A program made the translations under genes and the position numbers. From Amyelois transitella (lineage: Eukaryota; Arthropoda; Insecta; Lepidoptera; Pyralidae), in assembly GCF_032362555.1 (NCBI RefSeq), contig NC_083513.1, positions 1,178,001 to 1,242,000 on the forward strand: 64,000 nt of DNA, given 5' to 3'. Below are positions 43,829 through 54,943 of the stretch, one piece after another. Below the pieces are notes generated by a model that was given only the letters and a program-made list of their open reading frames with translations, did not search any database and was not told where the DNA came from. Every line of letters begins with the position of its first letter. The first letter of the stretch is position 1.

Positions 43829-43981
43829 ATACATATAGTCACGTTTATATCCCTTGTGGAGCAGACAGGGCCAACAGTCTTGAAAAGACTGAAAGGCCAC
43901 GTTCAGCTGTATAGCTTTATGATGGAATTGAGATTCAAATAGTGACAGGTCGCTAGCCCATCGCCTGCAAGAGGAATCCCA
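43829..43981 (-). repeat. Family C repeat, head deleted
   Basis: CATACATATAGTCACGTTTA through CAGTCTTGAAAAGACTG to AGAGGAATCCCAA; it stops shortly before the Tc1-like element. Confidence 0.75.
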
Positions 43982-44001
43982 AACGAACGTTTGCCTATTT
44001 A

Positions 44002-45557
44002 CAGCCTTGGCCAAAAGTCTTAGGCACCCCCAACTTTTATTAAAATAATGAAGTAAAACAACTTTTATTTTCTATATTTATTTATTTCTTAAAAATTAGG
44101 TTAATATAAACAAGAAAAGCTTAAAATCTAGTAGGTCCACCTTTAGATTTTATTACTGCACTGATTCGAGCCGGCATGCTGCGTACTAACTTTGTACACT
44201 CATTCCTAGAAATACTGTTCCATTCTTAAACTAATGCATTTTTAATGCACTTTTTGATGAAATACTATGCTCCTTGATCCTCTGCTTTAAAATACCCCAA
44301 AGATGCTCAATTGGGTTGAGGTCTGGAGGCTGCGCCGGCCAATCCAATACCTCAATATTATTTTCAACAAACCAACGCATCACAATCCCTGACTTATGAC
44401 ACGGTGCGTTGTCTTGCTGAAAAATGACGCCGTCTAGGTTGGTGTCACCGGAAATGCTTATTAGCGATGGTATTAGAGGAGTTTTGAGTACTTGGATGTA
44501 CTTTTCACTGTTCATACGACCTTCACAAACAAACATTTCACCAACGCCATCGGCAGCCATGCAGCCCCAGATCATAATGCTACCTCTGCCGTGCTTGCCA
44601 GTATGTACAACGCAATCTGCATGGTATTCTGCGCCCATACGTCGCCTCACAAAGGTCACACCCGGTGTCCCAAAAACCTGGTTGAGGAAAAAACAATACC
44701 TATTAGGAAATTGATTATAATTTGTAATATTAGAGTGGAACTAAAAAGGAAACGTTCTTAATTATAAGAAAACTACTAGAATTGACTCTACCTTAAAGTT
44801 AGATTCATCAGACCACACCACATTAGCCCAATCTTCCTCTGTGAAATGTTGGTACTGTAAAGCTATTCTAGGCGCTTCTTTTAATTAGTTTCTGACAGCC
44901 TAGGCTTCTTCCTGGCTTTGCACCCTTTTAGGCCTGCTTCGCCGAGTCTTCTTCTGTCGGTTCGCGAACTTTTTGACTTTCCAGCTTCATCTGACAAGGC
45001 AGCAGCAAGCGCGGATGAAGTTTTCTTCCTATTTTTCAGTGACTCTCGAACCAATTTTCTATCTTCGCGATCCGTAGTCACACGTTTTCGGCCTGCTCGT
45101 GGTTTGTCGTCGTGGGTACCGGTCTCAGTAAACCGTTTGATGGCCGACTATACAGCGCAACGCGAACATTTCATCAACTTGGCGATTTCTTTCTGGGATC
45201 GCCCTTGTTCGTGAAAAAGTTCAATTTGCACTAGATTTTCAATAGAAATTTTACTTTTTTTGGGCATTTTAGAATTAATATGATGTCAATTTGTTGCTCA
45301 AAAAAAATTACAGCTCGTTTACTAGTTGAAGTCTAGAACACAACTGGTCATATAATCACTGATGAGATTACAAAAAACTGAAATCTTTTGTTTTCGGTGA
45401 CCAGGGTTTTTCATGACCTCAAAATATGCCACCTACTGTGCCAGGTAACGTTTTATGACCCTGACAATACATTAAAGGTAAGTATTTATTCATTGTTTCA
45501 ATAGTAAACATGCATTGTGTATTTTTAAGGGGTGCCTAAAACTTTTGGCCAAGGCTG
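44002..45557 (-). mobile_element. Tc1-like DNA transposon, 1556 bp, decayed
   Basis: Terminal inverted repeats of at least 27 bases with one mismatch: left CAGCCTTGGCCAAAAGTCTT, right end its complement (GGCCAAGGCTG). TA flanks both ends (44000-44001 and 45558-45559). It contains one transposase pseudogene on the minus strand. Confidence 0.92.
44231..45267 (-). pseudogene. Tc1-like transposase pseudogene with a probable intron
   Basis: The ATG at 45267 begins MPKKSKISIENLVQ, and a helix-turn-helix region follows. An in-frame TAG interrupts that region, and a stop plus frameshift occurs near 44881. Catalytic positions are readable in pieces: WSDESNF (first D), IFQQDNAPCH (second D) and PPDLNPIEHLWGILK (final acidic residue). 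Between SDESNFK and VFGTPG lies 44678-44791, with GT donor, pyrimidine-rich tract and AG acceptor, in phase 0. The enzyme cannot be made intact from this copy. Confidence 0.88.
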
Positions 45558-45649
45558 TATAACTATGAAGATAGAAACGTGCAGTTCACTGTAATATCTG
45601 AAGACCTGAAATATCTATCCATTAAAAGAATTGACCGTACAAATTGATG

Positions 45650-45868
45650 ATAAATAAATATATACGGGACATTACACAGCTTGAGTTAGCCTCGAAGTTC
45701 GAGACTTTTGTTACGAGATACTAACTCAAAGATACTATATTTTATAATAAGTACTTATATAGATAAACATCCAAGACCCAGGTCAATCAGAAAAAGTTCG
45801 TTTCTCATCATGTCCTGGCCGGGAATCGAACCCGGGACCTCCGGTGTCACAGACAAGCGCACTACCGT
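45650..45868 (-). repeat. tRNA-derived SINE, reverse, head truncated
   Basis: From TATACGGGACATTACACAGC to box B (GGGAATCGAACCCGGGACC) and ACAGACAAGCGCACTACCG. The first tRNA-like bases are missing. Confidence 0.78.
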
Positions 45869-46197
45869 CTTGTTTATAAGAATGCAGGATGGTAAATTTT
45901 AATACAACAAACGTTACTATACAACAATTGAAAAATGTTAAACCGATACTGATAACATTTCTATAATTAGGTTAGTATTGTACCTCACGTTACATAATAG
46001 ACAAGCGAAGCATTTCTTCGATAACATTAAATTGTTCAAGCCTAGTTAATTTATGACTTACTTGTGACCTCATTCGATATCTGCCTTCAAGTAATTAAAA
46101 GTATGTTTAGGCTCAACTTAATTATGAAGAATTATCAATTTTTCAATAATCAGAAATATTTTCACATGGTCGCAATAAATAGGCTATCCAACATATA

Positions 46198-46448
46198 TAC
46201 ATACATATAATCATGTCTATATCCCTTGCGGAGTAGACAGAACCAACAGTCTTAAAAAGACTGATAGGTCACATTCAGCTATTTGGCTTTAAGATAGAAT
46301 TGAGATTAAAATAGTGACAGGTTGCTAGCCCATCGCCCATAAGAAGAAAATTCCCAAGTTTATAAGCCTTAGTCGCCTTTTACGACATCCATGGGAATGA
46401 GATGGAGTGGTCCTAGTTATTTTATTGGTGCCGGGAACCACACGGCTA
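46198..46448 (-). repeat. Family C repeat, near full length
   Basis: TACATACATATAATCATGTC to GGTGCCGGGAACCACACGGC. Confidence 0.85.
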
Positions 46449-46837
46449 TCCTAATTTACGAAAATATCCCACAAACAAACATTATATTTTGCTGCGTAGT
46501 TTATATTGATTCCCAAAATCACACACAGCTGATCGCTAGTTAAAACATATAGTAGATACAAATACTTTATTTGCTTTGAATGCGGTACAATTATAGGTGT
46601 TACAAAGCATATACATTTCGCGCATTTAACCAGTCATGGCATGCAAAAATAGGTTACCTTTTAAACTTTATACAAGATTCAAGACTCCCGTCAGACCTCC
46701 TTGTATCCACATCAGATGGTATAGATAAGACACGGCTTTTAACGACGAACAAGATAGTTTGAAGGGTTCCTTATGAATTAATATGTGGTGATTAATATGC
46801 CTACATGAGTGGAAGGAAAGGTAGACGAAAGAAAAGG

Positions 46838-46975
46838 ATGTCGTGTGGTTCCTGGCACCTGGTAGCTAGCCCATCGGCTGAAAGAAGAATCCCAAATTTA
46901 TAAGCCTATCCCTTAGTCGCCTTTAAGACATCCATGGGAACGTGATGGAGTGTTCCATTATTTTTTTATCAATAA
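46838..46975 (-). repeat. Family C repeat, rearranged
   Basis: A head-like GTCGTGTGGTTCCTGGCACC in plus orientation is joined to a minus-orientation GCTAGCCCATCGGCTGAAAG, giving a small inverted arrangement. Confidence 0.6.
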
Positions 46976-47097
46976 AGTTTAACTTACAATTGAAGGTAAA
47001 CTTTATTGATTTGATCAGCTGATCCCAGGCTCCGAAACATAGTGGCGGAGGGTAGAACTGGAGATCACGAAATGATTCTAAATACCTTTTTAATAAA

Positions 47098-47371
47098 TCT
47101 ATACTAATATTATAAAGCTGAAGAGTTTGTTTGTTTGTTTGAACTAATCTCAGGAACTACTGGTTAGAATTAAAAAAAATATTTTTTTTTATTCTTGTGT
47201 TGAATATACCATTTATCGAGGAAGGCTTTAGGCTATATTACATCACATTGTAACTATTAGGAGCGAAGAAATAATGGAAAATGTAAAAAAGGGGAAAATT
47301 ATTCATCCTTAAGGGCTTCAATAAGACCCAAAATAGCTATTCCACGCGGACAAAGTCGCGGGCACAGCTAG
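47098..47371 (+). mobile_element. Helitron-like family B, complete copy
   Basis: TCTATACTAATATTATAAAG to GGGCACAGCTAG, flanked by A and T. It carries an expanded A/T run after GGTTAGAATT. Confidence 0.8.
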
Positions 47372-47893
47372 TAATACATATTAACGTAACCAATATAAAG
47401 TTACCTATTGAAATGTCTAGTATTCTTACAAGACATTTCAATAGATAGATTCTAAGACTTCAGGAAAATTTAATAAAAATCTAATGTGTAATTTGGAATT
47501 GTAACCGAACTCAAAAACAAGGCACTCTTTCATGTTATTTTACATTTCAATAAATTTAATTTAAGTTAAATCTTTATTATAATTTTACTAAACTTTTTGA
47601 AAAAATACTAATATATAATCTATATTTTTTCAAAAAGCCACAAACTACCTTAGCACTTAACCCCCTCAAGGCTGGCGTCCCCTTCAAGGAACATAACGTT
47701 ACGCCTTTCAAAACGTACACAAATATACCTTTAAATCCTAAGCATTCCGATAAATTTATTTACCAGCTATTCATGACCAACTGCTGAACAAAAAGAGAGT
47801 ACTCTATTAAGATTGGTGTATTTACACGAATCTTCTTTAAACAATAAATCAAAACAAAGCAGCAATTTCTTCAATTCTCTCTAAATTGTTTTC

Positions 47894-47898
47894 ACAAC
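47894..47898. repeat. BEL target site duplication, left copy
   Basis: ACAAC next to the left LTR equals ACAAC at 56382-56386 next to the right LTR. Five bases is within the range for BEL/Pao integrase. Confidence 0.9.
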
Positions 47899-49336
47899 TG
47901 TTGCGGGTCGAGGTGACAGTATAACCCTGACTAGGTACCTGCCTCCCCTAGCCTCCCCTTCACTTATAGGGAGTCCCGAATTCCGCTCCAGTAGAAGTCC
48001 GCCCCCCCCCGCTGGTATATGACGTCAACGGCTGCGGACGCGGCAGTGAGGTCAACAAAGAATCCTCGGATGGTAGGTTGTGTAGAAATGGGGTCATCAA
48101 CCTCTTCCAAAAGCCTATGTCTAATTTCACTTGATTGTTAATAAAACTACTATACGTGGGGTCATTGACCTTACTCACTGAGTGTCTATTCACTATATGA
48201 TCACTAAATATTGAGTCTCTCTCTCTAACCAAAGTCTATGTCACTTAATAAAGTCTGAATTACTCACGGTTTAATGGTTCAGTCACTGAAATCCAATAGC
48301 ACTATCACTAATTGGAATACCTACTCACTATGTTCAAGTCTTATTAGAAACCACTAAACTAATTGAAGAATTAAAAAACGAAAACAATACACACAATTTG
48401 TCCGTCCACTAACCACGCACAACACCTTATACTAATTTCCTAACACTATTAAACTATTACACTAAGAGGTATTATTCCGACTTAATTTCTTGAAGACTTT
48501 TTCTTTCTTGAAGACTTTTTCTTCCTTGAGGACTTTTTCTTTCTTGAGGTCTTCTTTTTCTTGATTTTTCACTTTAAACTGGAACAATTGCACTACGACG
48601 CCCTCTGCCGCCGATTTTACTATTGTAAGTCGGAGTAATACCTTAACGCGAACCTCAAATTTCGTGACGATTTCTGGTGTTGTACATAGCTTCGCTTAGG
48701 TGATATTTATTTACTTTTCTCAATTTTACATGAATAAAACATAACAATTTCCATTTTCCAAATAAAGTAACAAAAATTCTCATCATATAAAATAATTTAC
48801 ACATATGACAATTTCTTTCTCAAAGAGATTTTAACAAAAGTTTGTCTTCAACCTATGCTTTCATCAAAATTTCTTGTCAACTTTTAAATATTTCTCGAAT
48901 ATACAATATAAGATTCTAATAAATTCTAAGTTATACAAAAATACATATATCATACTTTCTTATTTCAATACTTTCGTTTCTATAAACAATAAACTTTTCG
49001 AGAAATTTACTTACATTTGTTGACATCAAAAAACATAATCCAATTATTGACCTCGTGTCCTTGACTTTTATAAAAATAGCGTTATCACTTATCTATGACG
49101 GTCTGCGTTATCGTTTATCAATAAGGTTTCATAAATAATAATAACAATATCTAAAATATGCCTCTAAAGTGCTCATTCGCTTTCTAGTGTACTATCTAAT
49201 GCAATTGACCGTCGTAGTGGGGGTATTGTTTGATCTCGCTTCTTTTGTTCTATACAATACAATACTTAATGAGTGTGCTACAATATGACAATGTTTAATG
49301 AGTGTGCGCTATGTTAAATTTAATGTGTCGCTAACA
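47899..49336 (-). repeat. BEL 3' LTR
   Basis: Reads from TGTTAGCGAC at 49336 to CCGCAACA at 47899 on the minus strand. It contains four imperfect tandem copies of a 17-18-base CTTGAAGACTTTTTCTT-like unit at about 48487-48565. Confidence 0.95.
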
Positions 49337-49338
49337 AA

Positions 49339-49347
49339 CTCTCCCTC
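49339..49347 (-). other. Polypurine tract of the BEL element
   Basis: Minus-strand GAGGGAGAG, two bases before the TG of the 3' LTR. This is the usual position for the plus-strand DNA primer. Confidence 0.7.
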
Positions 49348-49460
49348 GTGCTGCGCACAAACTCTTGAAGCGACATCAAACGTTTCTTATTCTACTTATG
49401 CTATTACATCTTTGCTATAATGTCCATGCACTTTTATTTCACTTTTACTTTCACTAAATT

Positions 49461-52400
49461 TCACTTTTGCTCTGCTTTGTTTTCACTATTCACTGGCACT
49501 ATCACCACTAGCTTCGAAGCTGGCCGTCGCAGAATGCCACCACCGGTAGCCACATCAACGACTCTGGTCCGGTCGTCGGGGCCCGGCAGCGTGCGCACTA
49601 CCCTCCCGCGAGGCCACGTGCCTCGCGGTAAGGCAGGATCCAGGACTGCTACGATGTCCCCACATCGGATGTCTCGGGTTGGCTGGCCGACGTTCCTCCG
49701 TGGCAGCAAGCCAGGAAGATATTCTTTCAGCCAGCGAGACCAGAAGTGGTCCGCTAGCCGCTGCGAAGTCTTCCACGAAGGTTTTCCGACAAGATCGGAA
49801 TCGGAGAACGCGCCCAGCCTAGGCGCGCCGCAGGATCGCCCAATGAGGAAGTGGTTGGGCGTGAGTGACTCTGGATTGGTGCAGTCTTCCAGTTCGGTGA
49901 GAGGTCGAGAGTTGATAATGTGCTCGACCTCAAGCAGAAGAGTGTGTAGCGTCTCTTCTGAAGGATTCTTCTCTTTGAGCACGGCCGTCAGTGAAGTCTT
50001 AACGGACCGTACCAGTCTCTCCCACGCTCCTCCCATGTTCGGAGCACCAGGCGGTATGAATTTCCACCTGACGCCAATGTTGTCCGCGGCTGCCTCTACC
50101 TCTTCTTTCTTCAATGCTTCTACAGCTTCTTTCAATTCTCTGTTGGCACCCACAAAATTAGTACCATTGTCACTATAGATTACTTTTGGCATACCTCTTC
50201 TCGCGGCGAATCTTCTCAGGGCCATGATCATGGAGTCGGTTGACAGCGATGTAGCCAACTCTACGTGCACTGCTCTGGTTGTGAGACAGGTGAACAGTGC
50301 GCCCCATCGTTTTTCATGTCTTCTCCCAATGGTAATGGTCATCGGTCCGAAGTAATCTACAGCTGTGCAAGTGAACGGGTGACTGTTGTGAGACAGTCTT
50401 TCTGGAGGCAGATCTCCCATCGGTATCGTCGTCGGCATGGACTTTCTTACTTTGCACCATTGACAGAGGTGCGCGATTGATCGTACTGCTGCTCTTATTC
50501 CCACGATCCAGTATCTTTGTCTTAATTCGTTGATGACAGTAGCGTGGTTTCCGTGATGGAACACATTGTGGTAATGTTGGATAAGCAGTCGTGTTATCCA
50601 ATCCCGTTTATCTAATACTATCGGGTTCTTTTCTTGTTGTGTTCCTTCGACGGCGTTAATTCTTCCTTTCAATCGAAGTATTCCGTCGATTTCGACTATA
50701 TCTAAATTATGCAGCTTCTGACTTTTCGTTAAATGTTGACCTTTTCTCAACGTATCTATTTCGGCTTTGAAACTTTCGTCTTGACTTCGTCGCATCAATA
50801 GTGCCTCTGCTTTCGCTAACTGATGCGTTTCCAACGGAATAAAGAGTTTTTGTTGCTCTTTTGAAATCTTTTTTAGAACAATTGGAGTCTTCTTCCTTTT
50901 TCTGTTCTTCCTCCATGGTTCATCTTTCTTAGTCGCGTTGACTTTCTCTTTTTCTTGCTTATTATTTCTTAATATTTCGATGAATTGAACCACTCTTGCC
51001 GTGGACCTTAGGAGTCTATTCCAACTTGAAAATCTTTTCGGATCTGGCGTAGAAAACTCTTTCTGTCTCGTTGTTGCTACTTTTTCAATCTTCTTGTCCT
51101 CTTCGTGCGGTTCTCTCTTGATTTCTTTCGGCTTCGGCCAATGTTCCTCAGATTGTTTTAAGAATTCAGGCCCTTCAAACCATCTGTGTCTTTCGTTGAA
51201 GTTTTCGGGCACATCCCTGGTCGCATCGTCAGCCGGGTTTTGGTTTGTCGGTACCCATCTCCAATCTTGTGGTTTCGAAAGTTCTTCGATTTCGGCCAAG
51301 CGATGTGCCACGAACGTCTTAAATGTCCTCGGGTCTGATTTGATCCATGAAAGAACCGTCGTTGAGTCTGTCCAAAAAGTCTTTTTTACTACCGTCAGAT
51401 CCATTTCTTTTTCAATTGCGCGCGCTAGTCTGCAACCTAACAATGCTGCTTGAAGTTCCAGTCTTGGAACGGATATCGGTTTTAGAGGAGTTACCCTGTT
51501 CTTTGCTGCGATCAACGAGGTTTTCGCATCTTCTTCTATCGTTTTCCAATATGCTGAGGCTGCATAGGACGTTTCGCTTGCATCCGTGAAGACGTGTAGC
51601 TCTCCCTCGGTGTGGTGAGGAGAGATGCATCGTGGTATTGTGAGCTCTTCTATTGTCTTCATATGTTGTAAGTATTTACGCCATTCGTCTTCCTCTGATG
51701 CCAAAATTTCGGTGTCCCATCCAACTCCGCTTCTCCAGATATTCTGCATTAGTTTCTTACCTTGAATAAGAACTGGAGCTATTAATCCCAAGGGATCAAA
51801 TGTTGACATGATTGCGCTGACCACTTGTCTTTTCGTAGGGGTCTTTTCTCCTCGTAAAATTTCCCTTGGTACGTTTCTCATTGCTACTCGAAATGAAAAG
51901 CAGTCTTCTTGCACTTTCCATTTCATTCCGAGCGTTTTCTCTTCTTGCTGACCAAGTTCTAATTCCTTTTCCAAGCTATTGTCTCCGTTGATCCTTTTCA
52001 ATACATTAGGACGGTTGGATGCCCATCCTCTTAAATGGAAACTTGCTTTCTTATGTATTTCGTCGACTGTCGTGGCGACTTCTACCGCATGTTCTTCTTC
52101 CCAAAAACTTTGTAGATAATCGTCCATGTAATGATTCTTTTCTATCGCTTTGATGGCCTCCTGGTGCCCTTGTCCGTTGTCTTTCGCGTTTTTGTTTTTC
52201 ACAAATATTGCTGTACTGGGTGATGAGGCCGCTCCGAATATCACAGTTTTAAGACGATACTCCTTCATTGGTCCTGTCCTGTCGCCTCCTCTCCATAAGA
52301 ATCGCAAACTATCTCTGTCGTCTTCTCTCATGAGGATTTGCAGGAACATCTCTTTAATGTCAGCTACGACTGCTATAGGACCTTGACGAAAGCGTATTAA

Positions 52401-54902
52401 CACACCCCATAACGATTGTAGCAGATCCGGTCCAGATAAGAGCGCGTCGTTCAGACACTTCCCATTGGATCTTGCTGCTGCATCAAATACTATCCTTCTT
52501 TTCTTTTTCGTTGGGTGAGTGACGGCGAAGTGCGGTAAGTACCACAATCTCGTGGATGTACTATATTTCGGAGCTTCTTCTGCGTAGTCTGAATCCAACA
52601 AATGTTGTATCTGTTTCTCGTAGTCAGCTTTCAGTTCAGGATCTTTATCCAACTTTTTCTCTAAGTTTCTCATTCTGCTTTCCGCAGTTGATCGATTGTC
52701 TGGAAGAGTTTCGTCTTCCGCTTTCCAGATTAATCCCGCTTCGTATTTATCGACAGCAACTTTTCGCACGACTTCTTCCAATTTCTTTGTTGCTCTCTCT
52801 TCAATGTCAGACGATGGCTTCCTTTCAGTGACACCTAGTGCTTCTATTGCGAAGTGTTCTTTAATTATGGCATCCAAATTGTCGTCTTGACTTTTCAGAT
52901 GCGCACATCTCATAAACTGTACTTGTTTCGTTATCCCACCATCGCAACCGTGTAATACCCATCCCAGCTTCGTGAATGAAGCAACGGGTTCGTCCTTCTT
53001 GCGTTTCCTAGTGTGTCTCGATACGATCAGTTCCCAATTGTCCTGACCTATTAACATTTTCGGAGGCGTGTCTTCGTAACATATTTTGTCGATAAGAGGC
53101 TTCAGGTGTGGACAGGCTTCCAATCTCGCCCTATCCACTGTTTGCGGTGACAACTGGATTTCTTTAATTGTTCTCACGTTATTTATGTTCATTTTCTTCC
53201 GTTGGTGGACGCCTTTAATCTTCAAATTGATTCTTTCAGAATCCGTGTTTCTTATCGTATTTCCACCAACTGTTTCTAGAGCAAGGATTTCTTTCGGTCC
53301 TGTGGCTCCTATTTCTTTTGCTGTAGCTTCGTCCAGCAATGTGACTGTCGAACCTTCATCCAGAAGTGCTAATACTTTCACAGATTTCGTTGGCCCGTAT
53401 AGCTGTACGGGCATTATTTTCAATAGCGCTTGTGGTGTTTTCAAAGTGTTGACAGTTCCAGTAACACCAGCTTCTTCTTTCTTCTTTTCATATGTACTGT
53501 TTTCTTTCTTATATTCCTTATGAAGAAGCGCATGGTGTAATCTCTTACATTGTCGGCAGGGTCTAGACCTGCAATCATCTTTTCGATGTCGTCCTCTTAG
53601 GCAATTGAAGCAAACTTTTAACTTTTTTACCATTTCCCACCTTTCGTCGATACTTGCGTTTTTCAATTCTTTGCATTCCGAAAAATAGTGATCTCCTTTG
53701 CATTGAATACATTGAATTCCCCTTCTCATGGGTTGTTCAACTGCTACGTGTGCTGACTGCCTCTTTGGTTGTATCACTTTCTTCTTTTCGTTTGATAGCA
53801 GCACAACACTTCTATCGGCTTCTTTGTTCAGGAAGTTGGCTAGTATTTCGAGATCAGGTTCATCTTCGTCGTATTGTGCGATATAATCGCACCATCTAAA
53901 TTGAATAAACGCTGGTAATTTTTCCGTGATTTGTTTCACTATTTCCGGTGAGTGTAGGTACTTGTTTTTCTTTAACCCTTTGATACTTGTCACACTGTTG
54001 TTGACTTTACATGAGAATGCACTAAGTTCTTGTACATTTTCACTTACACGAGGAAGCGCCCTTAATTTGTCTAATTCGGCTGTGACTAATAAGTCCGCTC
54101 TACCGAATCTTCTCCTTAATGCTTCCATGACGTCATTGGGTTGAGAATCCGAATATAATATATTTTTCACTGCTTCTCTTGCTTGTCCCACGATGCTTTT
54201 TCTTAGTCGAGCCATATTCTGAACTGCCGAAAACATGGTAGATGTTTCGGTGTATACTGTTAGGAAAGCTAGCCATTCTGCACTATCTCCATTAAATGTT
54301 GGTAACTCAAACATGTACTTCGGTGGCAACGGTTTGTGTTTCGAAGTAGCTTTTTCGAATGCCGCTGCTATAGCTGAAGCGAGGTTGTTCACTGGTAGAT
54401 CTTCATTTCTGTTGAATGGAACTTCCATACATGACGCGTTGTCTTGTGTGCCAGCCATCCAACTTCGTACACGATCCGCCCTGTCCTCTGGTTCCTCTAG
54501 GTCGGAATCAGATTCTTCCTCAAGAAGTTTCGCCTCTGCTTCCCTTTTCGCGGTTTCTGCTTTTATTTGTTCCAATTTGAGTTCCGCAATTTCTTTTTCC
54601 AATTGAAGTTTCCTTCTTGTTTTCACTGACTTGCTTGTTCCTGCTCTCTTGCTCCTAGATGGGGAGCGCGTTGTCTGCGTAGGCTCGCTATCTCTCGGTT
54701 CCATTGGAACTAATGTCATCGTGCTTCCCGGTAGTGCTTGTTCTCGCGTTCCAGTTTGCATGCTTGTGTTTGTGGAGTCCTCAGTTCCACTTGTAGTTCC
54801 TCGACTTGTAGGAGTTCTATGTGTTGTGCCTGTTTCCTCACTTGTTGTAGTAGGTGGACGTAATGGTTCCATTTTGCCTTTCTGGCTTCTCGTTACTGGC
54901 AT
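49461..54902 (-). CDS. BEL/Pao gag-pol polyprotein
   Basis: One uninterrupted frame of 1813 codons from the ATG at 54902 (MPVTRSQKGKME); upstream codons in the same frame overlap the primer site, so this ATG is preferred. Order: acidic/coiled-coil N-terminus (about 90-140), gag-like domain, three zinc knuckle-like CxxC clusters (about 395-470), aspartic protease LLDEGSTV (about 515), reverse transcriptase YMDDY (about 925), RNase H with VFTDASE (about 1105) and FWTDSTT, integrase zinc region with HHGNH and CQWC (about 1430-1465), integrase core AVDYFGP, YSDNGTNFVG and GGAWERL (about 1515-1625). All expected domains and catalytic residues are present, so it may be competent. There is no envelope-like frame. 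Confidence 0.96.
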   Translation of the reverse strand: MPVTRSQKGKMEPLRPPTTTSEETGTTHRTPTSRGTTSGTEDSTNTSMQTGTREQALPGSTMTLVPMEPRDSEPTQTTRSPSRSKRAGTSKSVKTRRKLQLEKEIAELKLEQIKAETAKREAEAKLLEEESDSDLEEPEDRADRVRSWMAGTQDNASCMEVPFNRNEDLPVNNLASAIAAAFEKATSKHKPLPPKYMFELPTFNGDSAEWLAFLTVYTETSTMFSAVQNMARLRKSIVGQAREAVKNILYSDSQPNDVMEALRRRFGRADLLVTAELDKLRALPRVSENVQELSAFSCKVNNSVTSIKGLKKNKYLHSPEIVKQITEKLPAFIQFRWCDYIAQYDEDEPDLEILANFLNKEADRSVVLLSNEKKKVIQPKRQSAHVAVEQPMRRGIQCIQCKGDHYFSECKELKNASIDERWEMVKKLKVCFNCLRGRHRKDDCRSRPCRQCKRLHHALLHKEYKKENSTYEKKKEEAGVTGTVNTLKTPQALLKIMPVQLYGPTKSVKVLALLDEGSTVTLLDEATAKEIGATGPKEILALETVGGNTIRNTDSERINLKIKGVHQRKKMNINNVRTIKEIQLSPQTVDRARLEACPHLKPLIDKICYEDTPPKMLIGQDNWELIVSRHTRKRKKDEPVASFTKLGWVLHGCDGGITKQVQFMRCAHLKSQDDNLDAIIKEHFAIEALGVTERKPSSDIEERATKKLEEVVRKVAVDKYEAGLIWKAEDETLPDNRSTAESRMRNLEKKLDKDPELKADYEKQIQHLLDSDYAEEAPKYSTSTRLWYLPHFAVTHPTKKKRRIVFDAAARSNGKCLNDALLSGPDLLQSLWGVLIRFRQGPIAVVADIKEMFLQILMREDDRDSLRFLWRGGDRTGPMKEYRLKTVIFGAASSPSTAIFVKNKNAKDNGQGHQEAIKAIEKNHYMDDYLQSFWEEEHAVEVATTVDEIHKKASFHLRGWASNRPNVLKRINGDNSLEKELELGQQEEKTLGMKWKVQEDCFSFRVAMRNVPREILRGEKTPTKRQVVSAIMSTFDPLGLIAPVLIQGKKLMQNIWRSGVGWDTEILASEEDEWRKYLQHMKTIEELTIPRCISPHHTEGELHVFTDASETSYAASAYWKTIEEDAKTSLIAAKNRVTPLKPISVPRLELQAALLGCRLARAIEKEMDLTVVKKTFWTDSTTVLSWIKSDPRTFKTFVAHRLAEIEELSKPQDWRWVPTNQNPADDATRDVPENFNERHRWFEGPEFLKQSEEHWPKPKEIKREPHEEDKKIEKVATTRQKEFSTPDPKRFSSWNRLLRSTARVVQFIEILRNNKQEKEKVNATKKDEPWRKNRKRKKTPIVLKKISKEQQKLFIPLETHQLAKAEALLMRRSQDESFKAEIDTLRKGQHLTKSQKLHNLDIVEIDGILRLKGRINAVEGTQQEKNPIVLDKRDWITRLLIQHYHNVFHHGNHATVINELRQRYWIVGIRAAVRSIAHLCQWCKVRKSMPTTIPMGDLPPERLSHNSHPFTCTAVDYFGPMTITIGRRHEKRWGALFTCLTTRAVHVELATSLSTDSMIMALRRFAARRGMPKVIYSDNGTNFVGANRELKEAVEALKKEEVEAAADNIGVRWKFIPPGAPNMGGAWERLVRSVKTSLTAVLKEKNPSEETLHTLLLEVEHIINSRPLTELEDCTNPESLTPNHFLIGRSCGAPRLGAFSDSDLVGKPSWKTSQRLADHFWSRWLKEYLPGLLPRRNVGQPTRDIRCGDIVAVLDPALPRGTWPRGRVVRTLPGPDDRTRVVDVATGGGILRRPASKLVVIVPVNSENKAEQK

Positions 54903-54920
54903 TTTGAAAGGTATTGAAGA

Positions 54921-54937
54921 TCCGGCTCGAAGGACCA
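54921..54937 (-). other. Primer-binding site of the BEL element (tRNA-Tyr type)
   Basis: Minus-strand TGGTCCTTCGAGCCGGA begins six bases after the 5' LTR end. It is complementary to a tRNA 3' end TCCGGCTCGAAGGA plus CCA, which matches what I know of animal tRNA-Tyr. Confidence 0.75.
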
Positions 54938-54943
54938 CGCCTT

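Noticed and set aside
47960..48232. 90-codon frame in the LTR (repeated at 55005-55277) as an extra BEL gene
   Set aside because: It lies wholly in LTR DNA, has no known domain and is explained by the low stop frequency of the GC-richer LTR edge.
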